Under the pieces are notes generated by a model. It did no database searches. It was not told the DNA's origin and saw nothing but the letters and a program-made list of their open reading frames with translations. 64,000 nt of DNA from Trichormus sp. M33_DOE_039 (GTDB lineage: Bacteria > Cyanobacteriota > Cyanobacteriia > Cyanobacteriales > Nostocaceae). Each line of letters starts with the position of its first letter. The stretch's first letter is position 1. The stretch is from contig DVDT01000075.1 in NCBI GenBank assembly GCA_015296085.1, positions 31,652-95,651 on the forward strand. The letters run 5' to 3'. Position numbers and translations under genes: made by a program. This document shows positions 33,801 through 43,361 of this stretch, one piece after another.

Positions 33801-35471
33801 ATGACCAATATCCCTATTGATAGGCTTGATCTTCCTGTGGAGAAGCCTCACCACGGTTCTGGCGGTGGCTGGAAAGAATATTTCAGCTTTAGCACCGACC
33901 ACAAAGTTATCGGTATCCAATACCTTGTTACTTCTTTCATTTTCTTCCTCGTCGGTGGTATCTTTGCTATGATTCTGCGGGGAGAACTCATCACCCCTGA
34001 ATCAGATTTAATTGACCGCACCGTTTATAACGGGATGTTTACCATGCACGGCACTGTGATGCTGTTTTTGTGGACATTCCCCTCCCTTGTTGGTTTAGCT
34101 AACTATTTAGTTCCCTTAATGATTGGGGCGCGGGATATGGCTTTCCCCCGCCTCAACGCCGCTGCTTTCTGGATGGTTCCCGTTGTCGGCATTCTATTGA
34201 TGGCGAGCTTTTTTGTCCCCGGTGGCCCGGCTCAAGCTGGTTGGTGGGCTTATCCGCCTGTGAGTATTCAAAATCCCACAGGTCGCTTAATCAATGGACA
34301 AGTAATTTGGCTATTGGCAGTTGCTATCTCTGGTGTGTCCTCAATTATGGGGGCAGTTAATTTTGTGACTACCATTGTGAAGATGCGTGCGCCTGGGATG
34401 GGCTATTTTCGGATGCCTTTGTTTGTTTGGGCAGTATTTAGCGCGCAGATTATTCAATTGTTTGGCTTACCTGCCTTAACAGCCGGTGCAGTCATGCTGT
34501 TACTTGACATCACTGTTGGCACTGGCTTTTTTAACCCCGCTAATGGCGGTAATCCGGTGATGTTCCAGCATTACTTCTGGTTCTACTCTCACCCTGCCGT
34601 TTATGTGATTATTCTGCCCATCTTCGGGATTTTCTCGGAACTGTTCCCTGTTTATTCCCGTAAGCCTTTATTTGGTTATAAGGTAGTTGCACTGTCTTCC
34701 ATGCTGATTGCTGTAGTCAGTGCGATCGTGTGGGTACACCATATGTATGTCAGTGGTACACCTGCTTGGATGCGGATGCTATTCATGATGACCACCATGT
34801 TGGTGTCTGTACCTACTGGGATTAAAGTATTTGCCTGGGTAGCGACTATCTGGGGTGGCAAAATTCGTCTGAATACACCCATGCTGTTTGCTTTGGGTGG
34901 TTTGATTATGTTTGTGTTTGCGGGTATCGTCGGCATTATGCTTTCTTCTGTACCCGTTGATATCCACGTTAACAACACCTATTTTGTAGTCGGACACTTC
35001 CACTATGTCCTCTATGGGACAGTGACGATGGGGATGTATGCAGCCATCTATCACTGGTTTCCCAAAATGACCGGACGGATGTACAACGAAGGTTGGGGTA
35101 AAGTCCATTTCTGGTTAGCATTTATCGGTACTAACCTCAATTTCTTACCTATGCACCCATTAGGATTGCAAGGGATGTTACGCCGAGTTGCTTCCTATGC
35201 GCCAGAGTATGAAGGCTGGAATATTGTTGCTAGCTTAGGTGCATTCTTGTTGGGTATGTCTACATTACCCTTTATCTTCAATATCCTAGTTTCTTGGATG
35301 CAAGGTGAGAAAGCACCTGATAATCCTTGGCGTGCTATTGGTTTGGAGTGGTTGGTTTCTTCACCCCCACCAGTAGAGAACTTTGAAGAGATTCCCGTCG
35401 TGATTTCTGAACCTTACTGTTACGGTAAATCAGAACCGTTAGTGGCAGAAGCACACAGTCATCAAGATTAG
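33801..35471 (+). CDS. coxA: cytochrome oxidase subunit I (A2-type haem-copper oxidase)
   Basis: A 556-residue subunit I with about twelve membrane helices. The haem ligands are seen in FTMHGTVM (about residue 82) and VVGHFHYVL (about 398). The CuB ligands are in WFYSHPAVYVI (about 264) and VWVHHMYVSG (about 312). The site usually reading GHPEVY has SHPAVY: the D-channel glutamate is missing and a Tyr-Ser pair precedes the histidine. That is the A2 subtype of haem-copper oxidases, which still pump protons by a modified channel. The tyrosine of the HPxxY element, which is cross-linked in the family, is present. The gene starts 14 bp after coxB. Confidence 0.95.
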   Translation: MTNIPIDRLDLPVEKPHHGSGGGWKEYFSFSTDHKVIGIQYLVTSFIFFLVGGIFAMILRGELITPESDLIDRTVYNGMFTMHGTVMLFLWTFPSLVGLANYLVPLMIGARDMAFPRLNAAAFWMVPVVGILLMASFFVPGGPAQAGWWAYPPVSIQNPTGRLINGQVIWLLAVAISGVSSIMGAVNFVTTIVKMRAPGMGYFRMPLFVWAVFSAQIIQLFGLPALTAGAVMLLLDITVGTGFFNPANGGNPVMFQHYFWFYSHPAVYVIILPIFGIFSELFPVYSRKPLFGYKVVALSSMLIAVVSAIVWVHHMYVSGTPAWMRMLFMMTTMLVSVPTGIKVFAWVATIWGGKIRLNTPMLFALGGLIMFVFAGIVGIMLSSVPVDIHVNNTYFVVGHFHYVLYGTVTMGMYAAIYHWFPKMTGRMYNEGWGKVHFWLAFIGTNLNFLPMHPLGLQGMLRRVASYAPEYEGWNIVASLGAFLLGMSTLPFIFNILVSWMQGEKAPDNPWRAIGLEWLVSSPPPVENFEEIPVVISEPYCYGKSEPLVAEAHSHQD

Positions 35472-35573
35472 GGAAATGCAATTGAGGAAGAGTTTCCAGA
35501 CAAGAAGAGCGAGTTTCTTTTTGTCTGGTGTTCCCCTACAAGAACTTACAGTACACAAATAATAATTGCACCG

Positions 35574-36188
35574 ATGGATAGCTATATTGTTCCCGATGAA
35601 TTACAAGAGCCGTCGCATCACGCAGGCGGCGAACATGGACATGATGAAGAAGCCAATAAAATGTTTGGTTTTATTGTGTTCTTATTGTCTGAAAGTGTCA
35701 TTTTCTTAAGCTTTTTCGCTGGCTATATTGTCTACAAACTCTCAAATCCTAACTGGCTACCACCTGGAATTTCTGGGTTAGAAGTTAAAGAGCCAACAAT
35801 TAATACTGTGGTGCTGGTTGCTAGTAGTTTTGTGATTTATTTGGCAGAAGTCGCCCTCAAACGCAACGATTTACGGTTGTTCCGGATATTTTTGTCTACA
35901 ACAATGGTTATGGGTGGCTACTTCTTGGCAGGACAGGCCATTGAGTGGAGTAATTTAGAGTTTGGCTTTACTTCCGGTACATTTGGCGGGATGTTCTATC
36001 TGTTAACAGGTTTCCACGGTTTGCACGTTTTGACCGGGATTTTGTTACAGCTAATTATTCTGTTGCGGTCTTTTGTTCCAGGCAACTACGACAATGGTCA
36101 CTTCGGCGTAAATGCTACTTCTTTGTTCTGGCACTTCGTCGATGTGATTTGGATTGTTTTGTTTATCATGCTTTACGTTTGGCAGTAA
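35574..36188 (+). CDS. coxC: cytochrome oxidase subunit III
   Basis: A 204-residue subunit III with five hydrophobic helices (family core: FLLSESVIFLSFFAGYIVYK, GMFYLLTGFHGLHVLTG, and HFVDVIWIVLFIMLYVW at the C-terminus). The N-terminus is histidine-rich and hydrophilic (PSHHAGGEHGHDEEAN), which is common in bacterial subunit III but unusually rich here. The protein stabilises subunit I in the membrane. The gene lies about 100 bp after coxA and is followed by a hairpin at 36223, so it probably ends the operon. Confidence 0.93.
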   Translation: MDSYIVPDELQEPSHHAGGEHGHDEEANKMFGFIVFLLSESVIFLSFFAGYIVYKLSNPNWLPPGISGLEVKEPTINTVVLVASSFVIYLAEVALKRNDLRLFRIFLSTTMVMGGYFLAGQAIEWSNLEFGFTSGTFGGMFYLLTGFHGLHVLTGILLQLIILLRSFVPGNYDNGHFGVNATSLFWHFVDVIWIVLFIMLYVWQ

Positions 36189-36222
36189 AACTGACCAATT
36201 TTTTAGCAGAATACAATTTTGT

Positions 36223-36252
36223 GGCTAATAGCTTTTAATTTGGCTATTAGCC
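36223..36252 (+). terminator. hairpin at end of cox operon
   Basis: GGCTAATAGC (36223-36232) and GCTATTAGCC (36243-36252) pair perfectly over 10 bp around a 10-nt AT loop, 35 bp after the coxC stop. The T-run that follows is interrupted (CGTTATTTTG). Confidence 0.6.
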
Positions 36253-36424
36253 CGTTATTTTGAGAAATATGGACATATTTAGGGATTTCTATCTTAACTA
36301 AAACGCTATAGTTTGCTCAAGATTACAAAGGTGAAGCAGTCATCATCCCAAAACCTTGTCTGATAAAAGTTTTATTGATGATCACAAAATCTTGGATGAG
36401 TTTGGGTGTTTTCTGAAAATTTAT

Positions 36425-36438
36425 AGTACAATTGTACC
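36425..36438. promoter_or_regulatory. candidate cyanobacterial LexA box
   Basis: AGTACAATTGTACC matches the published cyanobacterial LexA consensus RGTACNNNDGTWCB at every position and contains a 12-bp perfect palindrome. It lies 106 bp before the start of the 211-residue gene, where a promoter would be expected. Confidence 0.5.
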
Positions 36439-36543
36439 AAAGAGATTTTCATCCTTGGCTATGACACTTAGTTGGTAGAGATGTACACCTACCAGCCGGA
36501 GTTGTATTGCCTATAAGAAAAACCCTACTGTGAGATCATAATT

Positions 36544-37179
36544 ATGATGACATCTAGGCAAGGTGGAACTGCAACCCCAGTTAAGTCACACGAGTTTGAA
36601 CAATACAGTCCAGAACAGCCTGATGCAATTGAGAATTTATCTCTGCAAACGCTTGCTGATGTCACTAAGGCAATTTTGCGTCATGCCTTTTGGTTAGCGG
36701 AGCAGAAACGTTATCTATCACTGCGAGAGTATAGAAAGTTACTTTTAGACCAAGGTTGGCAAGGTGAAGAAAAGAAGTATTTAAAGATTGCTGCCACTTT
36801 TGGGAAGTTTGAACCGCAAGACTTTGCTCAAGTTGAGCCAAGAACTATCTATCAACTTGCAGAAAGAAGCAACAAGTATCAACCAGTGCTGGATAGATTA
36901 CTGGATTTAAGTGTAATTAACCAAGAAACTGTGCGATCGCTGATTAAAAAACAGCGCACTCCTAGATCGAAAAAAGCGGAAAAACTTAGTATTTGGCGAC
37001 GGTTAAAGAATGGTGGCAGATATTGCCAAATTCCCCCCATTCATGAAGAATCAGAACAAACTGGCACTACTTTACAAGCGATGATGGATGCAGAAGGATT
37101 AACAGCGCAACAAATCGTAGCCGAGGCGATCGCTCTCAGAAAAGCCTATAAAGAAGGGAAATTAGTCAATAATCAATAG
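36544..37179 (+). CDS. hypothetical protein, 211 aa, behind a LexA-box match
   Basis: A soluble, highly charged and largely helical protein. The central part (SLREYRKLLLDQGWQGEEKK, YLKIAATFGKFEPQDFAQVE) reads as a small all-helical domain, followed by VLDRLLDLSVINQETVRSLIK and a basic linker (KKQRTPRSKKAEK). The C-terminal helix contains GLTAQQIVAEAIALRKAYKEG. The basic linker and helical segments would suit DNA or protein binding, but I recognise no family. ATG at 36544 follows a TTATG stretch with no strong ribosome site. The LexA-box match upstream suggests DNA-damage control, which is inference only. Confidence 0.65.
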   Translation: MMTSRQGGTATPVKSHEFEQYSPEQPDAIENLSLQTLADVTKAILRHAFWLAEQKRYLSLREYRKLLLDQGWQGEEKKYLKIAATFGKFEPQDFAQVEPRTIYQLAERSNKYQPVLDRLLDLSVINQETVRSLIKKQRTPRSKKAEKLSIWRRLKNGGRYCQIPPIHEESEQTGTTLQAMMDAEGLTAQQIVAEAIALRKAYKEGKLVNNQ

Positions 37180-37212
37180 TCATTAGTCTTTCTCCCCTAA
37201 ACCCTCACACTC

Positions 37213-40200
37213 CTACTTCCTTGCTAGTGCATTGTGCAGACTATGTAATAATTCCTGCGCCGTGAAGGGTTTGGGTAAAATTTGATTAATGCTAACTCCG
37301 GGTACATCTGCTAAAAGGTCTGGTGAATTCTGTCCACTGCAAGCGATAATCTCCACATTGGGGTTCATTTTCTGCAAAGTACGAATGGTAGTTACTCCAT
37401 CCATTTCCGGCATCATCATATCCATGACGATCGCACTGATTTTATGCTTGTGTTGGGCATAGAGAGCGATCGCTTCGATGCCATTATTAGCAGTCAGAGC
37501 TTGATAGTTGTACTGCTCTAAAATCATTTTGATAATTTCACAAATTTTGACCTCATCATCAACTACTAAAATCAATTCTCCATTACCTTGAGGTGTGGCA
37601 TTATCGTCTGCGGTTGCATCTGGTATGGTCTGCACGGCAGGTAAGAATAAGTTAAATTGGCTACCTTGACCAACTTTACTAGTTACAGTTACAAAACCAC
37701 CGTGACTTTTAGTGATACCAAGTACGGTAGCCAGACCTAATCCCGTACCAGTACCTAATTCTTTGGTTGTGAAGAATGGCTCAAAAATTCGATCTAAGAC
37801 TTCGGGCGGCATTCCCATGCCTGTATCTTTGATTTTGATGACAATGTAATGCCCGACGTTGGCATTAATATTCATTTTGGTGTAAGCTTCATCAAGAAAG
37901 GTATTCTCCGCAGAAATGGTAATTTTTCCGCCCTCTGGCATAGCATCACGGGCATTGACTACCAAATTCATCAGGACTTGATGTAATTGAGTAGCATCTC
38001 CAGAGACAGCCCACAGGTTTTCGGGTAATTTCGTGGTAAATTCAATTGATTTGGGAAATGTCTGTTTACCAATGAGGACAATATCGGTAATCAGGTGTTT
38101 GAGTTGGACTATGCTATTTTCTCCTTGACATCCCCGCGCAAAGGATAATACTTGTTTAACTAAACCTGCTCCTCGTTTGGCATTGTTTTCGATAATCTCT
38201 AATAGCTGTTGCGATCGCTCTAGCTTGTGATTATTTTTATTCTTTAGGAGTTGAGCGGCAGCTAAAATCGGTGTCAAAATATTGTTCAAGTCGTGGGCAA
38301 TTCCACCTGCAAGCGTGCCTAAGCTTTCTAGGCGTTGAGTCCGAAAAAACTGCTCTTCTAGTTGTTTTTTCTGGGTGATGTCAGTGTTGACAATTAAAAT
38401 TGACTTAGGGTTTCCGGCTGAGTCTTGCATCAGTGTCCACCGACTTTCGACCATAATCTCTTGCTGAGATTTGGTGAGTTTTTGCAACTCTCCTCGCCAC
38501 ACACCAGTCGCAATGACAGTTTTTAGAGCTTGTTGACGAATTTTTAATGACTCTTCTGAATAAAGCAAATCCTGAGTTGCTTTTCCCAAAACTTCTGCTT
38601 TTGACCAACCATACAGACGTTCTGCGCCTTGATTCCAATATAGTATGTGGTTGTTTAAGTCTTGGACGAAAATAGCATCGGTAGCAATATCGAGTAAAGC
38701 TGCTTGTTCGTAGATTTTTTGCTCTGCTTGTTTGCGTTCACTGATGTCTCTGGTTGTACCAACCATTCTGAGAGGCTGACCAGTTTCGTTATAGTAGGCT
38801 TGACCTTTGCTACTTAACCAGTGGATACTGCCATCAGGCCAAATCACTCGATATTCGAGCGCAAATTCTTGATTTTGCTCAATACTATGTTTAACTGCTT
38901 TCTTAAAGGCTGCTCGGTCTTCAATATGCAGTAAATGCAGAAAGTCTTCGGGGCTAGGACAGATAGTACCTTGGGATAAACCATAGAGCAAACCCATATT
39001 CTCTGACCAAAGAGTATCATTTGTGACAATATTCCAGTCAAATATCCCCATTTGTGCAGCTTGGAGGGCTAAACTCAATCTTTCTTCACTCTGTCGCAGT
39101 GAGTCTTCGATTTGCTTACGTTCGGTAATATCTTCGGCTACGCCTCCATAGGCATATATTTTGCCCTGTGCATCAAGCAAAGGAAAGCCCCGATCCCAAA
39201 TCCAACGTACCGAGCCATCAGGTCGAAAAATGCGATATTCTTCATTGGTGACTTCACCGTGTTTTTGTCGCTCTAGTTTGGCAATGACGCGATCGCGATC
39301 CTCTGGATGTAAGGTTTCTAACCAAGATGTTGGTTGTTTACGCAAACTCTCACAAGAGCGTCCCCAAATTTTTTCGTAAGCTGGATTAACGTAGATGTTT
39401 GCCCCTGAATCTATATCAGCTATCCAAAATAGTGCATGGCTATTTTCGGAAAAACAGCGGAATTTCTCTTCACTTTCTCGCAATGCTTCCTCCATCAGCT
39501 TGCGATGTGTGATATCCCTTCCTACTCCTTGAAACTCGACAACTTTTCCAATATCATTCTGAATACCAGTAATATTCCATTCAAACCAACGAATACCTTT
39601 AACTGTCATTAATGCTTGCTCTTTGATTCTTAAGCCGTAAGGTGGAGACTTTAAATCAGTGAAGTTTTCTCTCGCTTGAGACAATTCATGAGCCGGAAAA
39701 AAGTCAAACAATGACAAACCAAGAAAATCCGGCAATTGTCTGCCAAAAATTTCACAGGCTGCGGGATTAGCAAATGTAATCCTTGCTAATTCATCAACAC
39801 GGAGAATTACATCTGTTTGACCTTCTATGATTTGACGATAGAGTATTTCACTCTGCCGCATTGTTTCCTGTACTATTTGACAATCAGGAATTGCTTGTTG
39901 CCACAGTTCTTGGGAACAATACAATTCTGTGAGATTTGCTCCGAAATTCCTTTTGTTGACAGTTGGATTATTTAACGTTTTGGATGGTTGATGTAAATCC
40001 GTTGGTAATTGGTGTAAAGCTTCAACAATACCTACTAATGGTAACTGATATAACCCTTGTAATAAAGTTGCCGCAGTGATAATTCCTACTAAATGTTCCT
40101 CATCGTTCACTATCGGCAAATGACGAATTTGATATTGGTGCAGTACTGAAAAGACCGTCATCACATCTTGCAAATCTGACAGTTTCATAGTTATGACTGG

Positions 40201-40536
40201 CTGTGTCATGACTTGAGCTATCTTGACTTGAGCAAAATCTCTTCCTGACGCGGTCAGCCTGATAATATCTTGTTCTGTTAATATTCCTAAAACCTTTTGT
40301 GCCTCTACAACTAAAACACAGCTATTTCGTTGTAAATACCTATTGTGGGATTTACATACTGAGTGTAGATTAGTCAGAGGTAAATTTTCAGCTCTTGTCT
40401 GATACATCATGCTAATAGCATCAACTAGATAACTATTAGGATCAATCGTCAAAGGATGACGATTGAGGGCATGATATAAATGGGTTAAATCAATGAGCTG
40501 CTCGTCGAATTGCATAGTTAATTCGTCAGTTGTCAT
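37213..40536 (-). CDS. CBS-PAS multisensor hybrid histidine kinase
   Basis: A 1107-residue cytoplasmic kinase. A CBS-domain pair spans about 25-170 ([27 protein letters not shown]), then four PAS/PAC modules follow at about 232-350, 350-475, 480-600 and 605-725. Each ends in a PAC-type line ([50 protein letters not shown]). HisKA has the H-box [17 protein letters not shown], HATPase has [24 protein letters not shown] and [12 protein letters not shown], and the C-terminal receiver has [19 protein letters not shown] and LPKPF. The AHDLNN-type H-box is that of the NtrB-like kinase class. There is no membrane segment, so the signal is internal: CBS pairs bind adenosyl compounds and PAS domains bind flavin, haem or small ligands. 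No partner regulator is adjacent. Confidence 0.92.
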   Translation of the reverse strand: MTTDELTMQFDEQLIDLTHLYHALNRHPLTIDPNSYLVDAISMMYQTRAENLPLTNLHSVCKSHNRYLQRNSCVLVVEAQKVLGILTEQDIIRLTASGRDFAQVKIAQVMTQPVITMKLSDLQDVMTVFSVLHQYQIRHLPIVNDEEHLVGIITAATLLQGLYQLPLVGIVEALHQLPTDLHQPSKTLNNPTVNKRNFGANLTELYCSQELWQQAIPDCQIVQETMRQSEILYRQIIEGQTDVILRVDELARITFANPAACEIFGRQLPDFLGLSLFDFFPAHELSQARENFTDLKSPPYGLRIKEQALMTVKGIRWFEWNITGIQNDIGKVVEFQGVGRDITHRKLMEEALRESEEKFRCFSENSHALFWIADIDSGANIYVNPAYEKIWGRSCESLRKQPTSWLETLHPEDRDRVIAKLERQKHGEVTNEEYRIFRPDGSVRWIWDRGFPLLDAQGKIYAYGGVAEDITERKQIEDSLRQSEERLSLALQAAQMGIFDWNIVTNDTLWSENMGLLYGLSQGTICPSPEDFLHLLHIEDRAAFKKAVKHSIEQNQEFALEYRVIWPDGSIHWLSSKGQAYYNETGQPLRMVGTTRDISERKQAEQKIYEQAALLDIATDAIFVQDLNNHILYWNQGAERLYGWSKAEVLGKATQDLLYSEESLKIRQQALKTVIATGVWRGELQKLTKSQQEIMVESRWTLMQDSAGNPKSILIVNTDITQKKQLEEQFFRTQRLESLGTLAGGIAHDLNNILTPILAAAQLLKNKNNHKLERSQQLLEIIENNAKRGAGLVKQVLSFARGCQGENSIVQLKHLITDIVLIGKQTFPKSIEFTTKLPENLWAVSGDATQLHQVLMNLVVNARDAMPEGGKITISAENTFLDEAYTKMNINANVGHYIVIKIKDTGMGMPPEVLDRIFEPFFTTKELGTGTGLGLATVLGITKSHGGFVTVTSKVGQGSQFNLFLPAVQTIPDATADDNATPQGNGELILVVDDEVKICEIIKMILEQYNYQALTANNGIEAIALYAQHKHKISAIVMDMMMPEMDGVTTIRTLQKMNPNVEIIACSGQNSPDLLADVPGVSINQILPKPFTAQELLHSLHNALARK

Positions 40537-41656
40537 GATTTTATGGACTGCCGAATGAGTTAGTGACGGTCATCGATAGGTCTTTTGGATGGCAATTTTA
40601 TAAAAATCAAGCCATTTGCTACGGGAGTTTATCAGATCACTGGATATTCTGAGCAGTCAGCTAATTTGATGTGCCGAATGAATTTAATAGAGGCTTTGGG
40701 ATTGTGGCTACTGTCTAGGGATACTTAACAGTCATTTTATTTTTAAATCGTGAATATGATCAGTTTTTATCTTTAAGGGAATTATCCTATTTAATGCTTT
40801 GATTCGTCTAGTTAAGTTTTGATTCATAAGATATAACTTTTTTAAGATTTGGCGATCGCTGCAATTACAATGTATGTTTTTACTCTACCTTTGTGTTTCG
40901 TAAAATCCTCTATATAGCAAGTTTATACAGCTTTCTACTGGTCTAATTTAAATAGAAAGAAGTGTTAGAAGTAACATTCATTAGTAAAATATATTGAAAA
41001 TATCAGCATAGATTCCTCTCTATCAATTGATGATTATTCTACAATCAATACTTAATATCCAACATAGCCTACATACATCAAAGATATCTATGACCAGAAT
41101 CGATAATTGGCTGGGTAAACTATCTAGCCACAGGAGGATGAATCAGTGAATAAATAACTTAAACTGATTGGAGTTGAAGCTGATGAGACTGACTATATCT
41201 AGTGGACATAACTTCAAACAAATTACTAATTTAACTTATACTCCTTCCCAGGAATATGTCGTTAGTTTATTGATCAACATGGCAAAGCGCATATTATCAG
41301 ATCTGAGTCCAATAATTTGTGCAAAATCCAGTGTATATTTATCTTTTTCTGACTTTTTTATAGGTATTGTCCATATTTATGTGCTGTTTGCCATATTGTG
41401 TATAGAGACAATATCAACTAAGTAGTTAATAACATTCTAGTATGAGAAGGTAATAGTAAAGAGAAATAATGCTAAATCTTAAGTTTTGTATCTAGTTGTA
41501 ATAATCTTTTTATCTATCTTGCACTACATTGATAAAAAACAGCGTGAAGAATCTGTTTAGATACATATAAAAATATGGACTAATATTAACTTTGTTGATA
41601 AGTATTTGGATGAGATATATAGTATCAATAAACACAGTCTAAGAATAGAAATTTAT
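40537..41656. other. 1.1-kb intergenic region, no convincing gene
   Basis: A long AT-rich region between the divergent multisensor kinase and the ABM-like gene. An 85-codon open frame at 41168-41425 starts with TTG, changes from polar to hydrophobic composition and has no family features. I do not count it as a gene. I see no tRNA-like or strong hairpin structure. A non-coding RNA or long leader cannot be excluded. Confidence 0.5.
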
Positions 41657-41998
41657 ATGGATTTTCAAGATTTTCTCAGACATAAATTTGCACAAGTAGC
41701 GATTGGAGAATTCAAGCCCGGTAAATTCGAGGCTGCCAAAAAATTATATGAAGAAGCTGTATTAACTTACAATAATGGTTTCAAAGGAGCTTATCTGTTA
41801 CAAGAACCAGGTACAGATAAGGGTATTTCCATAATTTTTTGGGAAAGTGTAGAAGATATGACATCTAATCACAATGAGGCTTATCAGCATATCTTAAAAC
41901 AGATGATGCCATTATTTGCTCACCCACCGCAAACCACTGTATATGAACTTGTCTGTGAAATTAATCCGGTGGAAACAGAAAATGAGGTCGATAGTTAA
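41657..41998 (+). CDS. small dimeric alpha-beta-barrel protein, ABM-like
   Basis: A 113-residue soluble protein with the pattern FAQVAIGEFKPGKFEAAKKLYEEAV, GFKGAYLLQEPGTDKGISIIFWESVEDM and a final strand VYELVCEI. This strand-helix-strand-strand-helix-strand order fits the ferredoxin-like ABM (antibiotic biosynthesis monooxygenase) fold. Many such proteins in bacteria are small oxygenases or haem-degrading enzymes; others have no known activity. No catalytic residues can be assigned here. I chose ATG at 41657 over an upstream TTG at 41606 because the domain starts there. A hairpin (42076-42100) follows the stop. Confidence 0.65.
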   Translation: MDFQDFLRHKFAQVAIGEFKPGKFEAAKKLYEEAVLTYNNGFKGAYLLQEPGTDKGISIIFWESVEDMTSNHNEAYQHILKQMMPLFAHPPQTTVYELVCEINPVETENEVDS

Positions 41999-42075
41999 AA
42001 AATAGCGTTGATTGAAGAAGGCTCTCTTACCCTTCTACTCTCTATGCTTTTTTCATTATGTCTTATTCAAGGATG

Positions 42076-42100
42076 CCCGCCAAGCTAAAGCTGTGGCGGG
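42076..42100 (+). terminator. hairpin after the ABM-like gene
   Basis: CCCGCCA (42076-42082) pairs with TGGCGGG (42094-42100). AGCT/AGCT extends the stem across one bulged base, leaving a tiny loop. AGTTTTC follows. A weak rho-independent terminator is likely; similar GGCGGG hairpins also occur at ends of cyanobacterial insertion sequences. Confidence 0.55.
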
Positions 42101-42229
42101 AGTTTTCTTACGTAATCTAGATAACATTTTTTAACTTAAATCTTACACTGAAAATATAAATGTCAACTCTGTATCTACGTGAAAAAGGCATCATGTAAAA
42201 AACATGGAGGTGAAGACGTTAAGAGCCTC

Positions 42230-42463
42230 TTTATAAAGTAAAAATTAAGTAGGGGAGGCAAAAAGCGGTGTGGATTTTCCTCCCCACCGAACTTCAGAGC
42301 GGCGGCTTCCGCCGCTCTGAGTTCTCGCTTTATTGCCGTTGTGTTACGGCATTTTCATGATTTGAGTATGAGTGACAGTATAAATTGCCGTAACGCACCA
42401 TGATCATACAGTGCGTTACGCGTTGCTTTAACCCACCCTACAATTTAAGCTTTACTTTATAAA
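42230..42463. mobile_element. MITE-like element with 13-bp terminal inverted repeats
   Basis: TTTATAAAGTAAA (42230-42242) is repeated in inverted form as TTTACTTTATAAA (42451-42463), defining a 234-bp non-coding unit. Inside are a 7-bp GGGGAGG/CCTCCCC pair (42252/42279), an 11-bp perfect hairpin CAGAGCGGCGG-CTT-CCGCCGCTCTG (42295-42319) and a 10-bp inverted repeat CGTAACGCAC/GTGCGTTACG (42389-42420). The last resembles dispersed cyanobacterial repeats. No target duplication is clear. Confidence 0.5.
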
Positions 42464-42474
42464 TCATCTCTCAA

Positions 42475-42708
42475 TTAATGATTATTTACTGGTAAAGAAA
42501 TAGTAGTACTTTGTTTATTTTCTTTGATGAGACGGCTATAGGTTCTTTGGGGAATAAAATGAAGTGGATTATAACCAACAAAACGCAAAATTAACACACA
42601 AGCCCAGGAATATCTGCCGTCAGTAATCGCTTCAATAACTTGATGCAACTGTTCATTGGTAATTGTACTATGAAAACTTTTCTGAGAAGAATTGATTTGG
42701 TAGTTCAT
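42475..42708 (-). CDS. HetP-family protein, short form (77 aa)
   Basis: A 77-residue protein dominated by a conserved block: LHQVIEAITDGRYSWACVLILRFVGYNPLHFIPQRTYSRLIKEN, of which the core YSWACVLILRF-GYNPLH-IP-RTY-RL is the hallmark of HetP and its paralogues in heterocyst-forming cyanobacteria. HetP acts downstream of HetR in commitment to heterocyst development, and short paralogues affect the timing of commitment. This copy is about as long as the short members and lacks any extension. It ends 12 bp from the MITE-like element. A 650-bp gap separates it from the divergent sucrose synthase gene. Confidence 0.75.
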   Translation of the reverse strand: MNYQINSSQKSFHSTITNEQLHQVIEAITDGRYSWACVLILRFVGYNPLHFIPQRTYSRLIKENKQSTTISLPVNNH

Positions 42709-43361
42709 AGCTGTCTCTCATGTAATTTATATGAATTGAGATTCACCAAATAATCATGCCTGTATGATTACATCTTTTGAAATTGTTTGAGCAGAATATC
42801 TGCAATTTATCTACAACATACGATGATTTCGTTCTTGTTGGTCTAGCCAGATTGTGGAGGCGTTGCATAAATGTAGATGACTTTAATAGTTTTGCTGAGA
42901 TGGGCAATCTTGACCGTCCCTTGTATTTTTAGGCGTGCATGATACCCACCTCAAAAGATTCATCTTTTAATTCAGCAATGCTCTTTTTGAATGTTGAAAT
43001 TCTGCCTCACAGTTTCATAAGATTTTACTTACCCATAAAGTTTTCTTAATGAGAAATTCACTAAATAAACAGGAAATTGGGGACAAAACAGTCAACTACA
43101 ACACAGAATACTAGTTTTTTGAGACCAATTAAGCCAAATTGGCATTTTTTCTATAAATGCCAAATGCCGATTCATGAGTTATTTTTATGACTCTGCACCC
43201 GGAAATATTGAATCAGGAATTGTGTGATTTCATCCTAAAGCTAGAAGTAACGAGTATTAAAGCTGGCCTACGCTGGATAAATCAAGGAAAAATGTACTTC
43301 TCAACAAGTTAGTAGTGAGGAAGTTCTGACTACTAGCCATAACAGGGTACTAAAATTTGCC
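42709..43361. other. divergent intergenic region between hetP-like gene and sucrose synthase
   Basis: About 650 bp, AT-rich, presumably with both promoters. A 7-bp inverted repeat TAGTAGT/ACTACTA (43310-43316 and 43329-43335) lies about 30 bp before the sucrose synthase start and could act on its translation. I found no GTA-N8-TAC match. Confidence 0.45.

Larger units (their letters stand above)
36189..36543. other. intergenic region after cox with terminator and LexA-box match
   Basis: About 355 bp. It holds the hairpin at 36223-36252 and a LexA-box match at 36425-36438 (separate entries). The remainder is AT-rich with no further structure seen. Confidence 0.55.

Noticed and set aside
37193..37213. 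C-rich text before the multisensor kinase stop as another octamer array
   Set aside because: Only two or three degenerate units are visible, too few to call a tandem repeat.
41168..41425. 85-codon open frame in the long gap after the multisensor kinase
   Set aside because: It starts with TTG, has no ribosome site or family pattern, and mixes polar and hydrophobic stretches as chance frames in AT-rich DNA do.
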